Shown here: positions 34,508 to 46,960 of the stretch, piece by piece
How the letters are laid out: each line of letters starts with the position of its first letter
Position numbering within the stretch: the first letter of the stretch is position 1
Origin: Hansfordia pulvinata
Taxonomy: Eukaryota > Ascomycota > Sordariomycetes > Xylariales
Assembly: GCA_006538405.1 (NCBI GenBank)
Contig: BJKQ01000001.1
Coordinates: 1,054,001-1,118,000, forward strand
Direction of reading: 5' to 3'
Length of the DNA stretch: 64,000 nucleotides
Notes under the pieces: generated by a model
Told to the model about the DNA's origin: nothing
Seen by the model: the letters and a program-made list of their open reading frames with translations, nothing else
Database searches by the model: none
Translations under genes and position numbers: made by a program

Positions 34508-37500
34508 CTACAAGGAATGGCTCTTCTTCGTGTAACTTTTGACGGCCGTCTTGGCTCCTTTTACCCATCGGGACAGTCTAACGCGCACGCGGCGTCGAAT
34601 GTGTGTTCTGGGAGCCAGGGGTGGCGACGAGTTTCTGCAGATGGCTTCAGACTTGCCTGTCTCCACGCTGCGAACTGTCATGTTGTCATCCGTGGGCGAG
34701 GACTCCTTCCTGTGTAGAAGCGCTGACCTGGCAGTCGCTCTGTCAATCGTCTGCCCATGATGCTCGTGTGGACCAGACAACAGCGTCTTCATGTTGGACA
34801 GACGCTTCCTGAGCCTATTGGGTCTCCCTGAGCTGAACGCAGTATCTTTGACACCATCCTTTGATGCCCGCTTCATCATCGCAAGGGTCTCAGTCTTGGA
34901 GCCTGCCATGAAGCCACTTGACGAACAGACTCTAATATGGTCCCCTGGGAGCGCTTTCTTCAGCACTCTGGGCCTGGTTCTGGTGTTGGAAGGGCTCCCT
35001 CCCGCGAAAAGGTCATGTTGGGCCAGCTTCGCTAGGGACGCCCCCACGTCAGACTCTTGTGCTGGGTCACGACGAACAGTGCTTTGAATGGGACTGTGCG
35101 ATCTGGTACCCCTGGCTGACCTGATCTTCAGCCTCCTGGGTGTGGCAAGCTGAGAAGTCAGGGTCTGGCCGTGGGCCATTGAACTGACAGTTGCGGTGTC
35201 GGAATCGCATAAAGGCCACGGGTTGTGTTCGTTTGATGTTTCAGCAGTCGACCTGTCAGAAGACTTCATCTTCACTCTGAGCCTCGGCTGTGCTAGATTG
35301 GAGCTGGTTGTATGGCTAGTGGCAGCCACCAGGTCAAGCTTGACTGGGTCTTTTTTTCGCAAGCTTCGAGGTGCCAATGCGCCCGACAAGCTGAGTGGGG
35401 CCAGGATTTCCAGAAAGTCGTCTTCTTCATCCAAGGCGTTGGATTCCATCGACGGAGCGAAACCAGGGTCGCCTGGAATTGGAGGCAAAGCTTTCATCAA
35501 TCGGGGGATGCTGTTTTTCACCTTGAGCTGTCTCGCAGGTGAGATTGGCTTGGGTGCAACAAGCGGCGCTGTGGAACATGAGGGTGTCAAATGCGGGTAG
35601 CCTTCGTTGACACCTCTGAGGAGATTTGACGTGCTGATCCGGAGCGCAGCCAAGTTTCTCTTGTGGCGACGGAGGCGAACGAGTGAACCTTCTGGCAGAG
35701 GCAGTAGGTGCTTCTCCCAGGCTCTTGGTACCATTTCGCGATCCTTTGCAACAGACTGCTCGGTCTGAACGGGTGGTTCATCGGACTTCGTATCTGGCAG
35801 AATGCCGTCTCCATCAGGTCCTGCGTCATGGAAGGTAACCTCATCTCCAGAATGTGGCTGGTCAACTCGAAGTAGAGTGTTGACTGTCGCGTATCGATGG
35901 AAGTTTGTGGCGGTCTTTTTCTGGCAGGCCTTGGTCGCGATGTCGTCATCAGCCAGGGAACAGGTACGCTTCTTTTGGTCCTCAGCTTCAGATTGAGATT
36001 GAGTCTCTTCAATCTTCTCCTGGATTTCCATTCTTCGTTCTGATGCTGGCTCTGTGAGAGGCTCATCTTGAAGCTCGTCTCTGAGTATCACTCCCTGTTC
36101 GCTGCGGATGGTGGGTGTTTTGGCAAGCTGGACTTCGACTTGGCGTTCAGGCGTTGAGCCCGTCATCTGTGGGGTTTCAGCCATGCAAAACTTGTTGTAG
36201 CCAGAAGCAAGAGTGTCCTGGGACTCGACATCCAGCGCAGGGTTGAAGGTGTCCACAGAGTCTCTGCCAATTTGTGACGGCAGCAAATCAATGTCGCTGG
36301 CTCTGAAGGCCCGCTGGCGTTTGTAAGAGCTCCCATGCTCACAAGAGAGAGCCGAGCCTGCTCGTGTTGGGCACTGAGCGAGATCTGTGAGATCTATTGC
36401 ACCAGTGTCCGTAACGTTCAATACGTCAGTTTGAACCGACTCGTCTTCTACATCCGTCTGTTGGCTTTCCATGTCGAAGAAGGCAGAATCTCTTCGATTG
36501 CAGTCGGGAAGCATCAGCGGTTCGGGCTCATCGTGGAAGATGTGTTGCTCGACGGAAGCAGGAGATGCCACGTGATGAAACCCGCTGACCCCAGGCGGTG
36601 TCCCGTAAAACTTTGGTTCGAATTCCTCCGTGTAGTCGTAGTATCTTGGTGGAGGCAGGGGCAGGCAGGACTGGCTGGCCTGGAGGCCCAATGACCGCTT
36701 TCGCTGCATTGTAACCAAAGAGGTAAGACTTGCTGTTCTTGGGTCATTATCCAAAGGGCTTCGTAGCGGGCCACTCCAGGATGCCATGGAAGCTGCTGAT
36801 GGCGTACGTATAGACCACTGCAATGATCGACCTGGGAAGGTATGCTGACCAGGCACACATGGCGAGGCATGGTTGGCATTTGTACTAATGCCAAGGGGCA
36901 GAGGTCTTCTGGGTCCGAGCGGGTAGACCGGCTTGTACGGCCCGTGTACGGTCCTCTGGTGTGGTTAGACGCTGGCGGTGGGCAATGGGTGTCATCAGGA
37001 GCAAGTGAACGTACCAAGGAAATTCGGTCGATCTCTACCATACGACTGTAATCCACGCGGCCCGTCTCGGTGAGAGCAGGGGAGGCCGGTCGAACGCCTG
37101 GGCGCTTCAAGCGAGTCGGGTATGGAAAAGGAGAGCGAGGACGTTGCAGGGGCCCTCCGCTGGCATGGCTTTGAAGGGTGGCAGTGGACTTGTGGTGAGA
37201 TAGATGACGAGAGCCGCAGGTGGTCATGGAATAGGACCGAGGCCCCATGTCTTCCGTGGAAGGCGGGGTCAGCGTGCTAGCGATGGACTTCTGACTGTCT
37301 GAGGTGTACATTGACAGTATTTCGGACGTGGCGTCTCGAGTGCCGGGCATCCTGTACCTGGGCTCTCGTCCGTAGAGCGAGTCGACGGAGCGCGGAGCGC
37401 GGGGGGTCGATAGCTGACGCAGATCAGAGAGAGCTCCTCTTTCGGGGAGGTCACGCGTGGCTTGATGCTGAAGATGCCAATATCGCCCGTCTCGGTAGTG

Positions 37501-37697
37501 GTCTTCAGCATGCTTTCGAGAGCCCCGGGAGAAGGTAACAGGGCCGAGTTCTCGTTGACACTGCGGAGAGGCTTGTGCAAGGGGCGAAAAGGGGGCTGGG
37601 CCGACACGGAGCCGGGGGGCGAGGCATAGCTGCTGCGTAGAGTGCCGTGGCTAGCACTTCGCTTGGGCAAGCGGTAGTGGTCAGTCTGTGCAGCCAT
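34508..37697 (-). CDS. large disordered fungal protein of unknown function, one frame break
   Basis: Two exons, 37697-37015 and 36955-34508, joined by a 59-nt GTACGT...CAG intron with a CTAAC branch site. The start is AACATGGCTGCACAG (MAAQTDHYRLPKRS). The first exon changes frame near 37423-37437, inside AGAGAGAG/CTCTCTCT: upstream reads SIKPRVTSPKEELSL, downstream DLRQLSTPRAPRSVDSLYG. One missing base (or four) explains it; restored length is 1043 residues. Segments that look conserved are EILSMYTSDSQKS, YYDYTEEFEPKFY, LPEGSLVRLRRHKRNLAALRIS and SIPRLMKALPPIPGDP. The rest is Ser/Thr/Pro/charged, with a strongly basic C-terminus (RRRVRVRLSRWVKGAKTAV). No signal peptide or membrane helix. I do not recognise a named family; a regulatory or scaffold role would be guesswork. 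Confidence 0.7.
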
Positions 37698-40062
37698 GTT
37701 GACGTTGACAGATCGGGGGCGGAAGAAGGCGGCAGAAAGGGCAAAGAAACCAGAATGGCCGACAGGGCAGCCGTAGATGGCGGATAAGGATCTACTGGCA
37801 AAGAGTAAAAGTACAGGCCGCTGGACAGTGTCGGGGGCTCGACTCGACCACGGTGGAAACTGGCACCAGAGGGTAGACGACAATGTCGGCTCACGGGTCA
37901 CCGCCCAGCATGGAATGGGTCTGGTGAGTGGAAGAGGCCATGGGGTGTGAGACGGGTCGATGAGGGGTGATGGTGCTGCCAGACTGGGCCCGGCAGCAAA
38001 GGCAAGCCGAAGGGGGAAAGGAGAGGGGAATCGAGGGCGGGAGTCCAGGCGCGAGAGTGACCGCCCGGGAAGGCACGTACGGGCTTCGTTGAGGCAGTCG
38101 CCGCCGACCTCGTCCTGTGCCAGAGTTGCCGAATGGTCGCTGCCTCCAGTACAATCAGTCGGTCTCCGGTGAGTCCATCACACGCGCGCGCGACCTCCCG
38201 TCGTGAGCTGCAATGCGCCGTCATCAATGCCCAGCGGCAGTCGTGGCTCTACATGTACCTGGGTGGTGCTCGCGTTGTTTATCAGGTAAGGTAGGTGTCC
38301 TTAGGTGTGCTCAACAATGACCCCCCAAGGCTTCCCCCACTCACCCACTCGATACGAAATCTCGAGGTCCAACCGGTACCGGCACTTCGAGCCAGCACCC
38401 GCTACCCATGACAGCTCGATGCGCGCAAGGATCTCCCACGTGTGACACAAGCCACACACTTGGGCTCAACTTGATCGCTGACTGTGAAGGAGTACTCCAG
38501 GACGACTTTCATCGCCATCGGAGGTTCGACGTTGTCACATGTCGGTGGTACACCTCCGGCCCAGGGGCGCCCAAGCGGGTAGGCACCCTCGATGCTTTCC
38601 CATTGCGACGGACAGGTGCGCCGGAAATTGCTGCCGGCTTCTTCTGCAGAACCCGTACAAGCCGCTTCAGGTCCGACGTCATCGTAGTGTGTCACCATCC
38701 ACACGTACGAACGCCAGAGCTTCATTTACTGGTTCGTTGAGGTTACCCGCGGACACAAGGCAGTTCTCTGGGCACTGCGCAGATTGGCTGAACTGCTACA
38801 TCAGCCGCCGACGACATCATGTTGACCTTGCCATTGGGACTTACTGAGAGACCCCTTTCATATTCAACAGGTAACTGGGTATTTCACAGGAGGTGAGCAA
38901 CTCTGCTAGAAGACTGGTGAACTCACTGCATTCTATGTCGTATGCCAGAGCCTTTCTTACCGGAACGGGAGTCATGCACAGACAGACGTGTGAGGCTTTG
39001 ACCTGCCATGTCAGTCCATTTGACGATTCTAGGATACGTGGCAGATTCGAAATGTATGCCGCCTATGTTGCCATGAGGTCGCCACCGGCAGTGGTTCTGG
39101 ATGCCGTTCGTAGCTCAGCCCTCGGTGACCCTGCCTGTCGATTTTAGGTTATCACGGGTGTTTAAGACGCCCCATGATCCTGGAGAAGCCAGCCGCAAAC
39201 ATTTACGGAGACGTGGATGTGGTGAGATGGGTTGCCGCGAAGGATTCGTGTCCCTGCTCGTGAGTGATGGACTCGGAAGACGCCCTGTTCTCGAAGCGTC
39301 GAGTGTTGCTATTTCTGTACCCGGTGGCGACAGCGGCACGCCCTGTCGGGAACATGAAACGGGCGGGCTGGCTTGCACGTCGGATCGCAGCGTTGATGGT
39401 GCAACATGAAGCCCATGCCCTTACCGGGGCCGAGAGAGGTCGTTTCCCGCGAACGGTGCATCGCAACCGCAAGGCTCCAGTCTGTGGCTCGATCTTTCGG
39501 GCGCGATGGTATGGGCTGCCTGGCAAGGGCTGTCTGTGGCTTGTGACTGACGAGGCTGAGCACAACTCAACTCACGAGAGGAGACACTTGCATCCCAGAG
39601 AAGACACATCAGGCACTTTTCAGGAAATCAAGCCATGTGGGTAGGTGGATAGGTGGGTACCTATCTGTAGAGCCATGATGAACGCCATCGACCCCCCCAC
39701 GCCTCCCTTGAAGAGCCGCCCTGCCTGGCCACGGACCCTCCACAGAGAGCGGCGAGTCGATAGTCAGCTCTAGGGAGGGAGGGTCGGATTACTATCAGGA
39801 CAAGGGATCAAAGCATACATACCCGTACCACCGAGACGACCGCGGCCTACAACTGTCAGCGCCCCACGTGCCAGGCTGCAGCTCCACGATCTGAGGGCCA
39901 CTGCAGAGACGTGAGTTACTATCTCAGGTACCCGGCTCAGGTTGGTAAGCCCTCCTCGCTTTGTGATGGGTTGGTAAGCCGGGGCGGGTGTCATGACTCG
40001 CGCGAGATCACCCGGGGCGTTGCGGCACCTACGAGTACGGGCCATCCAAGCGCCGAGGAGGT

Positions 40063-40077
40063 GGGGGGGGGGGGGGG
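40063..40077 (+). repeat. poly-G tract, 15 nt
   Basis: Run of 15 G in the gene-free region upstream of the PDI gene, within the octamer cluster. Confidence 0.9.
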
Positions 40078-41759
40078 CCGACTTGCCGATTACCTATCAA
40101 GCGACGGTGGCGCCACTCCCAGTGGCCGTGACTGTGCTGTGGAAACCCCGGCCAGCTCGGGCCGCACAGAGGCAGGCGGGCACTGGACGTCTGCGGGCGC
40201 GGACGATGCCACGAGGCATTGTGAATACGGAGTACATGATACCGGCAGCAGGAGGTGCGTGCTGGTAGCAGAGGAAGCAAGAGTTCCCTGCAGGCAAGGC
40301 AACTGTCGTGAGGGCCGTGAGGGCCATGTGTGGCGGCCGCATGTCCGCCCATGCACAGCCGTGGCCCGACAGAGCTGACGCTCCCACCTCCGTAGAGACG
40401 ACATTAGCGCATCGTGGCACGCGCGCCGCGGGTGGTGTGGTGGAGCACAGGGGGCGGAGTGAGCAGCAGCGCCGCGGAGCCGTCGGATGGACCCACGGAT
40501 GCCAGGGACGGCTTCCGCGAAGAACACCTGTCCTCGCGGGCCCGCCGTGCCCGTCCTGCCGTCCGGGTGCGGCACCTGAAGTTCTGTGCCCTAATACGAG
40601 TAACTGAGATGCGAAGAACCACCTGGTCACCTGCTCCGTGGTGTTGTGCCATGATCGCGGGGCAAGCCGGGGCTGCAGGTCATGGAATACCTTTTCCTGC
40701 CCGGGTCGCTTACTTGAAGCACAGGGGACTCGGCCAGATGAGGTCGGGGACAATGCGTCCGGTGGGTGGAAGCGGCCGTACGGGGTGACGGGCTGGCAAG
40801 AGGTTCGGTCTTGCGAGATCAGCGTGCCCGCTCGCGAGCGAATTGGCGGTGCCCTTTGCGTTCCTGGACGCTCGACGACCCGAATGGATGCAGCGCAGGA
40901 TTCCCAAGGCGAACAGCTTCCGCCACGGATGTTTCTGGCCAGGGCGGTGTCACACCTCTTTGGCCGTTCGTTACGGCTGTCTGGCTGTCTGGCTGTCTCT
41001 ACTCGTACTCGCAAGCTGGCTGATGAGGGATGGAATCTGGCGGTGGCAAAGGCCCAAACCAACGGAGGCCAATAACAAAGGTCGTTGCCGCCGCCGCGGG
41101 GCATCGGTGGCGGTGTCTGCTTGCTCAGTCTCCTTTCCCGTGCTCGTACGATTTTTGGTGGTGGTGGTGTTGGTTGTTGTGGATGTTCCTACAGTATGCT
41201 CGTCATGTTCCGGGCCGTGGTACCTGTCTTTGGTGGTTGCTGTCTTACGAGTAGAGGCAGGTACCAGGTACGGTACTTCTAAGGCGCACCGTACCACCGT
41301 ACCCTAGGTAATCGACCTTGATTGACCTTCAATGTTCCTTGACACTGATGAATGGCATTGTGCATACGATTACATAGATTCCGACCAGCTGCCCTTTGCA
41401 ATGAACATCAGCCTACGAGTATGTACCCTAGGGTGCCTAGCCTGATGGGGGCGAAAGGAGGGGTCCACGGTGGCCAAAAGGTGCCAATATTAGGAACGGC
41501 CCCAGACAGCCGTCGAGCACATGGATGTGCGCTGATATCCAGGTTCAATCATGTCTTGATGCTATTGATGGTCAGGCTGCGCTCGGCATCTGGCTGGGCG
41601 GGCTTTACTAATCCATCATCTGGACACGGGCAGAGCGGGAGAGACCACATCGCCCAGATTCCTCCCTGCCTGGGGACCCAGGTGTCCAGAAGCTTAACGT
41701 GGCATCATCTCGACAGCCCTGGCGTCTACTCGTAGTGAGTGAGGCGAGGCGGCTGCTTG

Positions 41760-42005
41760 TTTTATAAAGGCTGCCCCGTCGCCTCGGCGAGCACTGCTAC
41801 ATCTCCTCTCCATCTCCGTCTCCATTTTCCTACGTCCGTCTCCTGTTCCCTTTCCTGGTCTCGTCATCTGCGCGCCGAAGTCGTCTTTCCGTTTGGTCTA
41901 TTCTCGCCATCAACCCGATTCCACTCTCTGTGTCTCCGTCTGTCTGCAGGGATACTCTCCAAGGGGCCCAAATCCACCTCCATACCTAAATTCAAAAAGT
42001 GAGTT
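41760..42005 (+). promoter_or_regulatory. possible core promoter and short spliced leader of an unknown transcript
   Basis: TTTTATAAAG near 41760 is followed by about 190 bp of CT-rich sequence like fungal transcription start regions. A segment then appears bounded by an acceptor-like CTGTCTGCAG (ends about 41950) and a donor-like GTGAGT at 42000. No coding frame follows. It may mark a non-coding RNA or a far upstream leader of the PDI gene; neither can be shown from sequence alone. Confidence 0.25.
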
Positions 42006-43066
42006 TTGCAATTTTGTTTCGATCTGTACCTGTCCGTCTTTCCCAAGGAGAGAGACACGCCTGAGGGCCTGATGTCTAGTCTCGACGTCGAGTGACGAGC
42101 CTGCCTGCATCCGATGTGCGAGTACCTCTTTCTTGGGGGTACGATGTATGCCGATCGATCGCCAGCCAGCCAGCCAGTGCAGCCCACATTCAATTGAGCG
42201 TGCCGAGTACCAATTCGGCATTGCATGGAAGGCATGGATGGGTACTACGAGTACACCTATCGCGACGAGGTCGAGTATCCCCAAGGCGGGCGTCCGTCGT
42301 TGGCTGGCCTGGCTGGCTATTCTTAGTACTCCCAGGTACTCAGCGCGACCCTGCCTGCATGTACCTCACGATTCGTCCCCACCAGGCGCCTCCCATGCGA
42401 GCACAGGCCCAAGTCTCGGGTACTTCCCAGCTGCCGATTGGCGCGCACCGGGTTGTCCATTTCCAAAGTACCCGCGACTGGAGGAGCAGCACGGCTCGAT
42501 CCAACCTCGCCATCGGGTGGCCCACACCCTCTCTCCCGCACACCGTCACCTCCGTCAGCCTCGTCCGGCGCTTGTCTGGATATCTGGCCTTTAGAGTTGG
42601 AGCGCCCTGCGCAAGTGGTGCGGGTTATCCTTGTTCCCCGGGAGCCCTGTGGCCCTGAAGGGTCTCTGGGGACCGGAGCAACAACCCCCGGCTCGGGCCT
42701 GGGAGGGTCGGCCGGCCAAGGTACTTGCAGTTGTCATGGTCTCTCCGTGGCAGCTGAGGTACCGGCCGCCATGGCGAGTACTCCGTACAACCTGGATCGC
42801 ATTGGATATCTGTCCTATCCAGGGCAGCCACCCACCCTCCCGTACCGCCCGCCGTCTTGCCACATAGCTGCTTCTCCTGCTGCTGGCGGTCAGCTATTTA
42901 TTTTCGGCTGCCTGGTCTCCCTCACTTCGCAACACCTCACACCATCACCAACACCCTCTCTCTTCTCCAGCCCGCAACACTATCCTCGCGCTTCTCTTGG
43001 CTGTCCTCGCCCGCCTCTTCCACTGACCATTGCCGCCCCCCCACCAACAGACTATACACATACACA

Positions 43067-44677
43067 ATGCAGCGTGCTTGCAGACTAGCCTTCGGCCTGC
43101 TGGCGGCCGCCGCTGTCACGTCCGCCCAGGACGCTGAGGCCCCGGCTTCCGACGTTCACTCCCTCGACAACGCCTCTTTCGAGAGCTTCGTCCAGGACAA
43201 CGAGCTTGTTCTGGCTGAGTGTAAGTTTACCCCCCACCATGTTGCTGCTGGCTGGCCCCGCCAATCTCCCCGTGGCCTCCCATGCTGACCCTGTACCCTT
43301 ACAGTCTTCGCCCCCTGGTGTGGCCACTGCAAGGCCCTCGCGCCCGAGTACGAGGAGGCTGCCACGTCCCTCAAGGAGAAGAACATCAAGCTTGCCAAGG
43401 TCGACTGCACCGAGGAGGCCGACCTGTGCCAGAAGTACGGCGTCGAGGGCTACCCTACCCTCAAGGTCTTCCGCGGCCCCGACAACATCGAGCCCTACTC
43501 TGGCCCCAGAAAGGCCCCCGCCATTTCCTCCTACATGATCAAGCAGTCTCTGCCTGCCGTCTCTGATCTCACTGCCGAGACGTTTGAGGACTTCAAGGGC
43601 ACCGACAACGTCGTTGTCGTCGCCTACCTCGACGCCTCTGACAAGACCAACAACAAGACCTTCACCGCGGTTGCTGAGAAGCTCCGCAACTCGCACCCCT
43701 TCGGTGCCACCAGCGATGCCGCCCTGGCCACCGCTGCCGGTGTCAAGGCGCCCGCCATCGTCCTCTACAAGGACTTTGACGAGGGCCAGGCTCCCTTCAC
43801 CGAGAAGTTCACCGAGGAGGCCATCGAGCAGTTCGTCAAGGTCGCCAGCACTCCCCTCGTCGGCGAGGTTGGCCCCGACACCTACTCCGGCTACATGGCC
43901 GCTGGCATCCCTCTGGCGTACATCTTCGCCAACGAGGAGTCTGAGCGCAAGGAGCTTGGCGACGCTCTCAAGCCTGTCGCCGAGAAGTACCGCGGCAAGA
44001 TCAACTTCGCCACGATTGATGCCTCTTCTTTCGGCGCTCACGCCGGCAACCTGAACCTGCCCACCGACAAGTTCCCCTCGTTCGCCATCCAAGACACCGT
44101 CAAGAACACCAAGTTCCCCTTCGACGTTGAGCAGAAGATCACCCACGACTCGATCGCCAAGTTTGTTGCCGACTACGACAGCGGCAAGATCGAGCCCAGC
44201 GTCAAGTCTGAGGAGATTCCTGAGACCAACGACGGCCCCGTCACCGTCATTGTTGGCAAGAGCTACGAAGAGATTGTCAAGGACGACACCAAGGACGTCC
44301 TGGTTGAGTTCTACGCCCCGTGGTGCGGTCACTGCAAGGCCCTGGCCCCCAAGTACGACACCCTGGGCTCGCTGTACGCCGAGTCCGAGTTCAAGGACAA
44401 GGTCACCATTGCCAAGGTTGACGCCACTGCCAACGATGTCCCCGATGAGATCCAGGGCTTCCCCACCATCAAGCTGTTCCCCGCTGGCAGCAAGGATACC
44501 CCCGTTGACTACAACGGCTCTCGCACTGTCGAGGACCTCATCAAGTTCATCAAGGAGAACGGCAAGCACGGTGCCGAGGTCCAGGAGAAGCCCGAGGAGC
44601 CCGAGACTCCCGTCGCGCCCGCCGCCTCGGAGACTGGCGACGAGGCCGCCGAGGAGACCACCCACGACGAGTTGTAA
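43067..44677 (+). CDS. PDI1: protein disulfide isomerase, ER luminal
   Basis: Forms, breaks and rearranges disulfides in secretory proteins in the ER lumen. Exons 43067-43220 and 43305-44677 (GTAAGT...ACAG intron) give 508 residues, the normal fungal length. A signal peptide (LAFGLLAAAAVTSA) opens the protein. Two catalytic thioredoxin domains each carry WCGHC: Cys57/Cys60 (FFAPWCGHCKALAPEY) and Cys392/Cys395 (FYAPWCGHCKALAPKY). Two redox-inactive domains lie between, giving the a-b-b'-a' order. An acidic Glu/Pro tail ends in HDEL, the retrieval signal. The intron falls just before the first active site. The start is the ATG in ACACAATGCAG after a CT-rich leader with TATTTATTTT near 42895. 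Codon use is strongly biased (C-ending codons), fitting high expression, and this bias creates a long antisense open frame. Intact, with no frame break. Confidence 0.97.
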
Positions 44678-46960
44678 ACAGCTCCATATACCCCATGTCG
44701 TGGAGATTTCGGATGTGCCAAAAGGATACCAACTGTACAGATTTCACTCGGGGGCCGGAATTCCGGCCAGCCTGGTTGCGTGCAATTAAAGGGAACGTTA
44801 CGGGAACGGCGTATGTTGCTGAATTAGTTTAGCACAAGGAGTTAATTGAATTTTCACCTTTTGATGACGAGACATTGTGTTTTCTCAAGAAGTCGATACG
44901 TAGCTCGAAACTAGCGCCTCCGACTGGATATTGACATTAATCCGGGATGAAAGTCGCTCGTAACTAGGTAGAGCCCCGTGATCCATTGCCGCGTCTAACT
45001 TGAGTACCTTGCTGTGGTGGCTTCCTACTTTGGTAAATTTATACGCCTCAATCCGCTGTGCAGCCTTTACCATTCTCTAAGCGCGGAAAGAAATGGCAGC
45101 TGAGAGCATCAGGGAACAGCGAGTAAACAACCAGACTGAAGCATGCATGACCCCCGCGGAAAGTCATACATCAGGCCCGAGCGAGCACATGACAGACTGA
45201 GACGGCGAGTGGCGTCTGAGGTGGTGGCCGAGATCAGAACATGGCGGCGGGGAAACATTAGAACGTAATCGAACCCACTGACGGCCATGCTCGACCTCCC
45301 TGCCTAACAACCAACCGCCAACTGAAGCCTGCCGGTGTCCAACCCGCCGTGACAAGTTGCTTCGAGTCTCCCGGGCATTGGTAGGGAAGGTGGAAGCAGA
45401 ACGCCCCCTCGGCACCCCGGGTTGCTGTAAGGGCGACAGGTTGCGTGCAACTGTTCGAGCCCACCACGCTTGTCGCTGTTGGGAATCCAGACTTTGTCTC
45501 ATATCCCTCCCTTCCTCTTGAGGCATTTAGAGGCTCTGTTCGGCGAGCAGAGGCGGCGAAAATCAGGAAAGGTCATTCTTCTCCCACATGCTGGGCCAAC
45601 CCTCTTCGCCGAGTTGAGAACCGGGGCTCGATAACAAGCGACGGGCCTCTCTTGTTCGTCGGTTTCTCATTTTTCCCTTCCGCCTTTGGAGATGTGGCAG
45701 TCCCGGGTCTGTGATATCAGCGGCGCAGCAGGAACGACAGGTGTCCTCTGCATGTGCGTAGTGACAATGCCTTGCGTGGCTGTCACTCATCCATGGTGTG
45801 GTGTATGATGTATACCGAGAAAGGAGGAGAGTTTCGGGTTCGGGCCCGGGGGGGGGGGGGGGGGGGGGCGGCTTTGAACCGCCCCTTTCTAGGCAATGCG
45901 ACAGGCGAATATGCGAGGACTCGACACCTTGCGAGGCGAGACGAGGCTTTTGGCGAGGGGCTTGGTCAGTCATCATCCCTGACGGCGGCGGCGGCGGCGG
46001 GGTGGCGTCGCCGGGGCTTATCACGACCGGCAGCCTCTAGCACATAGCACACCGGCCGCCGAACCTCGCTTGATCCCCGAAGCACTTACGATGTGTTCAA
46101 TTTCCAGGTCACGAACTTTGTCGGCGGCTGAAGCGCAAATGGGCAAGCCCCAATCCTTCAAGGGCGTACGTTTGCTGTTTCCGGAATGACTCCAAGCGAG
46201 GGGCGCGCGGGGGATATGGTCGGGTCGGGGAAGGTCGGGCAGGTCACAATCCAAAAATCGGCTGGCTTGCAATCCAGAACGCCACACCGGCAACACCTAT
46301 ACTTGGAGAGAGTGACTAGAGGAAGTGAGCCGAAGGGGCGAACTGTGGCGAAGAGGCTGTCTTTTCTTTTCTGTTCTTTCCGGGTGTTCAGGTCCGAGAG
46401 TTGGCCAAGTGTCTTCCAGTCGGGACCTGGAGAAGCTCCAGGACTCTCGGGTCGCTGCATAGCCATTGCAGGGTCCAGGTCCCGAGGATTGCTGCGGATT
46501 GCCATAGCCTGCGCCAAGTTGAGCACCTTGTGCGTGCCTTGCCTTCACACGGACCGGGAGCAACAGCACCTGGGTGGCAAAAGTTGTCGGGGTGGCGAGC
46601 GTCGTGCCCTAAACTTAGAGCGCCTCTAGGCGAGAGATGGCCACGCCGTCAGCTAATTCCTCAGGCATGGCCTAGAAGTCTAGGTATGATCACTGATCAG
46701 GTGCCAGGCAGATTGAGTAGCTACCACCCAGGAAAGCTTCGAAGCCCTTTTGTATTAAAGGAGTGAGAGAGCCGCATCGACGGGATCTACTTCCGTCTAA
46801 TTTGTCGTCAGCACTCGTCGCAACCACGAAGCACACGGCCCGCCCACAGAACAGAGACTCTGAACCACTCATCCCCCAAGACGTGCGGGACCTATTCGAA
46901 CCAGGAGCAAGCTGTCCCCCAAAAGATCTGGAAAGAAGCTAGACGGAATCAACCGCAGCC
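44678..46960. other. gene-free region, 2.3 kb
   Basis: Begins with the presumed 3' end of the PDI gene. Holds G21 at 45848-45868 and a GGC run near 45985-46000. No coding sequence recognised; the last 200 bp probably form the promoter and leader of the small secreted protein. Confidence 0.55.
45848..45868 (+). repeat. poly-G tract, 21 nt
   Basis: Run of 21 G in gene-free DNA. Confidence 0.9.

Larger units (their letters stand above)
40030..42253. other. cluster of seven TACGAGTA/TACTCGTA octamers
   Basis: Copies begin at 40030, 40595, 41000, 41246, 41414, 41727 and 42246. By chance about two copies (both orientations together) are expected in all 64 kb. Function unknown; could be a binding site or a lineage-specific dispersed word. 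Confidence 0.7.
37698..43066. other. gene-free divergent region, 5.4 kb
   Basis: Separates two head-to-head genes. Open frames inside are Arg/Ser/Cys-rich and overlap on both strands, so I reject them. It holds G15 at 40063-40077, TACATGTA at 38250, and seven TACGAGTA/TACTCGTA octamers at 40030-42253. A TATA-like TTTTATAAAG at about 41760 leads into a CT-rich stretch. The final 170 bp before 43067 are the CT-rich leader of the PDI gene. Confidence 0.6.

Noticed and set aside
40097..41104. 335-codon - strand open frame upstream of PDI
   Set aside because: Cys/Arg/Ser/Pro-rich without domain pattern; overlaps competing frames and contains the octamer words, so more likely intergenic.
43085..44665. 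526-codon open frame antisense to the PDI gene
   Set aside because: Produced by the strong C-ending codon bias of PDI; its Gly/Leu/Val/Asp-rich translation has no family features and it opens no intron or start context.
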